Assembly (NCBI RefSeq): GCF_040448305.1
Contig: NZ_CP148752.1
Location: 3,844,001-3,908,000, forward strand
DNA length: 64,000 bases
Reading direction: 5' to 3'
Source of the DNA: Pseudomonas fluorescens
GTDB lineage: Bacteria; Pseudomonadota; Gammaproteobacteria; Pseudomonadales; Pseudomonadaceae
Positions 59,823 to 64,000 of this stretch are shown in pieces. Every line of letters begins with the position of its first letter. The first letter of the stretch is position 1. The translations under genes were made by a program, and so were the position numbers. The notes under the pieces were generated by a model that searched no databases, was not told the DNA's origin, and saw only the letters and a list, made by a program, of their open reading frames with translations.

Positions 59823-60695
59823 GTGTCGAATCAGCTGGTCATACGCAACATGACCCGTCCCGAGCTGGACGAGCTCGTCGATTGGGCTGCCCGTGAGGGT
59901 TGGAATCCCGGCCTTCACGATGCCGAGCTGTTCTGGGCTACGGACCCTGCCGCCTTCATCGCGGCGTACCAGGGCGGCGAATTGATCGGCGGCGGTGCCA
60001 TCACCTCCTACAACGGCGAATTCGGTTTCATGGGTTTTTTCATCGTCCGGCCTGAATATCGCGGTCAAGGTCTGGGCAATACCCTCTGGCACGCACGCCG
60101 TGAGCGACTCCTCGCCCGCCTGCGCCCAGGCGCGAGCATCGGCATGGACGGCGTCTTCGCGATGCAGGACTACTACGCCAAGGGTGGTTTCGTCTTCTCC
60201 CATCGCAACATGCGTTTTCGTGCCGATCTCACCGCCCGCCCGACGAACTCGCAGGTAGACGACCAGGACATCGTTCCGTTGGCCACCTTCCCGTTCGATC
60301 AAGTTGTCGATTACGACCGCACCTGCTTCCCCGCCGCGCGCGCAACCTTCCTGAGCGGGTGGATAGCCCAGGCCGATGCACTCGCCGTGGGCTGCCAGCG
60401 CGAGGGCAGGCTAAGCGGCTATGGCGTAGCAAGGCGCTGCCGGGAAGGCTACAAGATCGGCCCCTTGTTCGCCGATGACGCACTGGCAGCCAATGCCCTC
60501 TACGCGCGCCTGGCGGAATTTGCCGAGGGTGGCCCGCTGTTTCTCGATGCGCCGGAGAATAACCCCGCCGCGATGGCGCTCGTGCACCAACAGGGCATGA
60601 TCGAGGTTTTCGGCTGCGCACGCATGTACCTCGGCCCTCCTCCGGCGATCGCGCACGAACGTGTGTTCGGCGTCACGACCTTCGAGCTGGGCTGA
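59823..60695 (+). CDS. Tandem GNAT N-acetyltransferase
   Basis: 290 residues from GTG 59823 (VSNQLVIRNMTRPELDELVD), with AGGAG 9 bases upstream; the next ATG is at 59850. N-terminal GNAT domain (about 8-135) has MGFFIVRPEYRGQGLGNTLW, the acetyl-CoA loop. The C-terminal half (about 150-285) fits the second domain of acetyltransferase-18-type proteins (GYKIGPLFADDALAANALYA, LFLDAPENNPAAMALVHQQG). The acceptor is unknown. Its stop overlaps the next start (TGATG), so it is translated with the deacetylase. Confidence 0.85.
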   Translation: MSNQLVIRNMTRPELDELVDWAAREGWNPGLHDAELFWATDPAAFIAAYQGGELIGGGAITSYNGEFGFMGFFIVRPEYRGQGLGNTLWHARRERLLARLRPGASIGMDGVFAMQDYYAKGGFVFSHRNMRFRADLTARPTNSQVDDQDIVPLATFPFDQVVDYDRTCFPAARATFLSGWIAQADALAVGCQREGRLSGYGVARRCREGYKIGPLFADDALAANALYARLAEFAEGGPLFLDAPENNPAAMALVHQQGMIEVFGCARMYLGPPPAIAHERVFGVTTFELG

Positions 60696-61588
60696 TGTCC
60701 GCTCGCGACCTCGTCGGTTATGGCGGCTGCCCACCCCACCCGCGATGGCCCGGTGAAGCGCGCGTCGCGGTCCAGTTCGTACTCAACATCGAAGAAGGCG
60801 CGGAGTCATGCATCCTCAATGGCGATGCACAGTCGGAGGCCTGGCTTCACGAGCTACCGGGCCGCCCGCCGCGCGTGGGGGAACCGGACTTGAGCGTCGA
60901 GGGCATGTACGAATACGGATCGCGCGCAGGTGTGTGGCGCATTCTGCAGCTGTTCAGCGCCCGAGGCCTGCCGCTGACCGCCTTCGCCGTCGGCCGGGCA
61001 CTGGAACTCACCCCGGCGATTGGCCATGCGCTCTGCGCTGCCGGGCATGAGATTGCCGGGCATGGCTACCGTTGGCTGGACTATCGCGACATGCCTGAAG
61101 ACCAGGAACGGCGCCATATCCGCCTCACCCTCGACGTGATCGAGCAGATCTGCGGTAAACGCCCCACAGGTTGGTACACAGGAAGGGTCAGCCAGAACAC
61201 CCGTCGCCTGTTGCGTGAGGAAGGTGGGTTTCTCTATAGCTCAGACGCCTACAACGATGATCTGCCCTATTGGCTCCCAGGCTCGCCCGCCCACCTGGTG
61301 ATCCCTTACACACTGGTCAACAACGACGCACGCTACCTGCTGCCCAATGGTTTCGCCTGCGGTGAAGACTTCTTCCGGCTACTCAAGGATGCTTTCGACC
61401 TGCTGTGGCAGGAGGGCGCGCAACACCCGAAGATGATGAGCGTCGGCCTGCATGGGCGGATCAGTGGCCATCCTGGTCGTGCGATGGCACTGGCGCGCTT
61501 TCTCGATTACGTGCAAGGCCACGACGCGGTGTGGATCTGCCGGCGCGAAGAGATTGCCAGGCACTGGATAGCCCAATTCCCCGCCTGA
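60695..61588 (+). CDS. Polysaccharide-deacetylase-fold hydrolase (PuuE-like)
   Basis: 297 residues. NodB-homology fold: VQFVLNIEEGAESCILNGDA, MYEYGSRAGVWRILQLFSAR, then EIAGHGYRWLDYRDM with the HGYR motif. RPTGWYTGRVSQNTRRLLRE and YNDDLPYWL follow. The text is close to the PuuE-type metal-independent allantoinase subgroup (normally about 308 residues), which opens allantoin. No other ureide genes are near, so a different cyclic amide is equally possible. Together with the co-translated GNAT, it may modify and open a cyclic nitrogen compound. Confidence 0.8.
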   Translation: MSARDLVGYGGCPPHPRWPGEARVAVQFVLNIEEGAESCILNGDAQSEAWLHELPGRPPRVGEPDLSVEGMYEYGSRAGVWRILQLFSARGLPLTAFAVGRALELTPAIGHALCAAGHEIAGHGYRWLDYRDMPEDQERRHIRLTLDVIEQICGKRPTGWYTGRVSQNTRRLLREEGGFLYSSDAYNDDLPYWLPGSPAHLVIPYTLVNNDARYLLPNGFACGEDFFRLLKDAFDLLWQEGAQHPKMMSVGLHGRISGHPGRAMALARFLDYVQGHDAVWICRREEIARHWIAQFPA

Positions 61589-61735
61589 GTGGTATGTGGT
61601 TCGGAGCGGCCTGAGCCACGCTGGCGTATCAATGTGACTATCCTTCACCAAGGTGTAATCGAGGAAGAAGGTAGCCTGGGGGGATATCCTGGTAACCTTG
61701 GGAGCAAGCGTTTAGAAAGGCGAGGCTTCCTTCAA

Positions 61736-62749
61736 CTACTGCTTCGTCTTGCCCTGCCCTGGAAACAACGACTCGAATCGCGGCGTCGCCCGGGCAACGA
61801 AACCCTGCCCCTGGCGCATGATGAAATAGGCTGCGAGGTCATGCCGCTCGGCGAAGGCATAGCCTTCCTCCGGGCCGAGCACCATCAACAGCGTAGACAA
61901 GCCATCGGCATGCAGCCCCGAAGGGTCGACCACCGTCACTGCCGCCAGCGCGTGCTTCACCGGTCTGCCGACACGTGGATCGAAGGTGTGCGAATAGCGT
62001 TGACCACCTTCCTCGAAATAGTTGCGATAATCGCCGGAGGTGGAAACGCTGTAGCCATCCAGTGCAATGGCGCGCTCCACTTGCTGCTCGCTTGCGCCGC
62101 TCGGCACCTCCAGGGCGATGCGCCAGGGCGAGCCATCCGGCTTGCGACCGACCGCCTTGAGTTCGCCGGTGATCTCGACCAGATAGGCCTGGATACCCAG
62201 GGCCGAAAGCCTATCGCCGACCCGATCCACCGCATAGCCGGCGACCATGCTGTCGAAATCCAGTTGCGCCGCCACATCCTTGCACAGCTTTTCGCCATCC
62301 AGGCGCAAGTGCTGATGCCCTACCCGTGCCCGCTCCCGTGCCAGCGCGCCAGCATCCGGCAAGTGCTCCCCCCGTGACTGCGGACCGAAGCCCCAGAGGT
62401 TCATCAATGGCTGCACCGTCAGGTCGAAAGCCCCGCCACTCTCGCGGAACAGAAACTCACCGTACGCCAGCAAGCGATGCATATCTTCCGGCAACGCCTG
62501 ACAGGCGCCGGCCGGCAGATCGTTGAAGCGGGAAACCACGGAGTCGCCGCGCCAGTTGGAAAACTGCTGGTCGAGCGCCCCGAGTATCGTCTCGACTTCG
62601 GCCTTTACTCGCTGCGAGTCGGGCGTCTGCGCGGCGGGTACGTACTGGATCGAAAAAGTGCTCCCCATGGTCGGTCCGGAAACGCGCTCGATCCGTTCGC
62701 CACAGCCATACAGCAACGTCAACAGCATCACCAGCAGGCTTACGCGCAT
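61736..62749 (-). CDS. apbE: FAD:protein FMN transferase (ApbE)
   Basis: 337 residues from ATG 62749. N-terminal lipoprotein signal with lipobox LLYGC (Cys about 16). The ApbE fold starts GPTMGSTFSIQYVP; LDQQFSNWRGDSVVSRFNDL and LTVQPLMNLWGFGP follow. The FAD/metal-binding stretches are KDVAAQLDFDSMVAGYAVDR (usually DLGGIAKGYAVD), the SGDYRNYFEEGGQRYSHTFD segment and HADGLSTLLMVLG. It covalently attaches FMN to Thr residues of RnfG/RnfD or NqrB/NqrC in the periplasm. It is divergent from rnfC, whose partners are its expected targets. Confidence 0.9.
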   Translation of the reverse strand: MRVSLLVMLLTLLYGCGERIERVSGPTMGSTFSIQYVPAAQTPDSQRVKAEVETILGALDQQFSNWRGDSVVSRFNDLPAGACQALPEDMHRLLAYGEFLFRESGGAFDLTVQPLMNLWGFGPQSRGEHLPDAGALARERARVGHQHLRLDGEKLCKDVAAQLDFDSMVAGYAVDRVGDRLSALGIQAYLVEITGELKAVGRKPDGSPWRIALEVPSGASEQQVERAIALDGYSVSTSGDYRNYFEEGGQRYSHTFDPRVGRPVKHALAAVTVVDPSGLHADGLSTLLMVLGPEEGYAFAERHDLAAYFIMRQGQGFVARATPRFESLFPGQGKTKQ

Positions 62750-63109
62750 CAATCACCACCTCTCTGATCCCGGCTGCCCCTTCGCGGCGCGCTTTTTTAC
62801 CCAAACTGCGGGCACCACTGCTTACAAGAGATTAAAGCTGCATTGCCGGAAATAGCGCCCGGCACGCCCCGCACGTTGGCGCTACCCGCCCCGATCACTG
62901 CCTGACCGCTCCCACGCGCCCGCACGGGATGACCAACCGTCCATCAGCAAGCCTGATCAAAAAATGAACAAAGCCTCCATTCGGCACTCTGAGTTCCGCG
63001 GGTGATCAATTGTCCCCCTCCCTTTCCGCTCCACGTCCCGGAAGCAAAAAAACCATTATGTGCATTAGTGCACAGGGGTGTTTTTTGCCAAAAAATTGGA
63101 GGACAGAAA
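62750..63109. promoter_or_regulatory. Divergent promoter region, apbE / rnfC
   Basis: About 360 bases with no gene. It holds the palindrome at 63059-63074 and presumably the rnfC promoter. A minus-strand frame at 62944-63144 overlaps the rnfC start and is not supported. Confidence 0.4.
63059..63074. promoter_or_regulatory. Perfect palindrome upstream of rnfC
   Basis: TGTGCA-TTAG-TGCACA has exact 6-bp arms, 36 bp before the rnfC start codon. Position suits an operator over the promoter or leader. The regulator is not recognised; it does not match the Anr/FNR box. Confidence 0.55.
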
Positions 63110-64000
63110 ATGTCTAGCCATTCGTTGCAAAGCGTCGAACGCATGCAGAGCCGCGTCCGCGCCCAGCGTCAGCCGCAACAGAAACCCTTCTGGCGCAGCC
63201 TGCTGGCCATCGCCTCACCCTCACAGCGGAGTTGGCACGGAGGGGTCGAGCTCAGGGGCTACAAAGAATTATCCAACGCCACGCCGGTTGCCCCGGTCGC
63301 GGTCGAAAACATACAGCTGGCGATTCCGCTCGAGCGGGGTCGCCGGTCTGTCCAGCCTTGCGTGCAGCCGGGACAGCATGTGCGCAAGGGCGAGGTGATC
63401 GGTATTGGCGATGACAACACCCCTTGGGTGCATGCCAGCACCTCCGGCATCGTGGAACGGATTGATCTCGCCTTCGCGGCCGACTCGGCCGAGCCGGTCA
63501 TGGCCGTCATTCTGAACGCAGATGGTCTGGATGAGTGGATCGAACGCCCAGTGCTGGGGCTACCGCAAACGTCCGAGGCGCTGGTCGAACGAGCATTGCA
63601 GATGGGCATAGTCGGCCTTGGTGGGGCGGGTTTCCCGACGGCCCTCAAGCTGGCCGGCGCCCAGCAGCCGGATCTTCTGCTGATCAACGGTGCCGAATGC
63701 GAGCCCTTCCTTACCTGCGATGACCGTCTCATGCGCGAACGTGCCGAGGCGCTGATCGAGGCCGCCGACTATGTCGCCGCGCTGATGGGAATAACGCTGA
63801 CCCGATTTGGTATCGAAACCAACAAACCTGAGGCGATGGCCGCGTTACGCGCCGCCACTCGCCGGGCGCGCACCCGGGTCGAAATATGTCCGCTACCGGC
63901 GCGTTACCCGGCAGGGGGGCAGCCGTTGATGATCAAGAGCCTTAGTGGCCGCAACCTGGCGCCAGGGACCCTGCCCGCCGATATCGGCGTACTGGCGCTG
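63110..64000 (+). CDS. rnfC: Electron transport complex subunit RnfC, 5' part
   Basis: The first 297 codons are present and the gene runs off the window. ATG 63110 has TTGGAGGAC 6 bases upstream. After a Gln/Arg-rich lead, WHGGVELRGYKELSNATPVA and PLERGRRSVQPCVQPGQHVR match the RnfC N-terminal domain. VGLGGAGFPTALKLAGAQQP then LLINGAECEPFLTCDDRLMR is the flavin/NADH-binding domain. The 4Fe-4S ferredoxin part lies beyond the end. Rnf couples NADH/ferredoxin electron transfer to an ion gradient. No rnfA or rnfB precedes it, so the gene order differs from the usual rnfABCDGE. Confidence 0.88.
   Translation, partial: MSSHSLQSVERMQSRVRAQRQPQQKPFWRSLLAIASPSQRSWHGGVELRGYKELSNATPVAPVAVENIQLAIPLERGRRSVQPCVQPGQHVRKGEVIGIGDDNTPWVHASTSGIVERIDLAFAADSAEPVMAVILNADGLDEWIERPVLGLPQTSEALVERALQMGIVGLGGAGFPTALKLAGAQQPDLLLINGAECEPFLTCDDRLMRERAEALIEAADYVAALMGITLTRFGIETNKPEAMAALRAATRRARTRVEICPLPARYPAGGQPLMIKSLSGRNLAPGTLPADIGVLAL

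Noticed and set aside
62944..63144. Minus-strand frame across the rnfC start
   Set aside because: It overlaps the rnfC ribosome site and first codons and has no motif of its own.
1..64000. CRISPR arrays, tRNA or rRNA genes
   Set aside because: No regularly spaced direct repeats, no cloverleaf-like CCA-ended segment and no rRNA-like stretch were noticed on reading; a dedicated tRNA scan would be decisive.

Overview
The window looks like chromosomal DNA of a fluorescent-group Pseudomonas. The evidence is high GC coding with GC-rich third positions, a split transhydrogenase (pntAA/pntAB/pntB), a GbdR-type choline/betaine regulator, a GabP-type permease, and a dispersed palindromic repeat of the kind I associate with P. 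fluorescens intergenic regions. I saw no rRNA, tRNA, CRISPR array or prophage. Most of it is accessory metabolism: small catabolic clusters with their own LysR, AraC, MerR or HxlR regulators, separated by repeats and decayed mobile elements.

Layout. 1-4180: an exported cupin / carboxymuconolactone decarboxylase-like / two alpha-beta hydrolase cluster followed by a LysR gene. 4365-6284: orphan GNAT, VOC and YdeI-like genes. 6834-13650: a GabP-like permease, then pntAA-pntAB-pntB flanked by two related GlxA/AraC regulators in inverted orientation; the one at 12547-13650 is GbdR-like. 14044-14361: an IS110-type end fossil and a truncated glutamine synthetase. 14362-19980: a response regulator/HD-GYP and a 1469-residue hybrid kinase in one operon. 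20252-24297: EthD-like, flavoprotein, epoxide-hydrolase-like and gamma-glutamylcyclotransferase genes. 26512-30674: parvulin / HupE-UreJ / DUF3604 module. 31554-32754: a collapsed mercury locus (merR, intact mer operator, a MerP-like domain without MerT, and a GDCCVFCSYG-family protein).

33675-43790 is the most interesting part: a catabolic island with two Fe(II)/2-oxoglutarate dioxygenases, a dihydroxyacetophenone-dioxygenase-like cupin, an acyl-CoA ligase, an alpha-beta hydrolase, an MFS transporter and two AraC regulators. Five intergenic sites share a 25-bp motif, GTCCC-N16-GTCC, at near-constant distance from a putative -10 box. They fall into two subclasses that fit the two AraC regulators. 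One promoter region is a duplicate whose araC gene has decayed to fragments. The pathway substrate is not evident from sequence.

44320-50879: a MarC-family protein, an outer-membrane barrel next to an exported arylsulfatase, and an HxlR regulator divergent from an MFS/EamA exporter pair. 51363-56754: a polar amino-acid ABC transporter with an M20 amidohydrolase, divergent from a LysR gene that has a perfect operator palindrome. 57480-61588: patatin, Gfa, tandem-GNAT and PuuE-like deacetylase genes. 61736-64000: ApbE divergent from an rnfC gene that runs off the end of the window.
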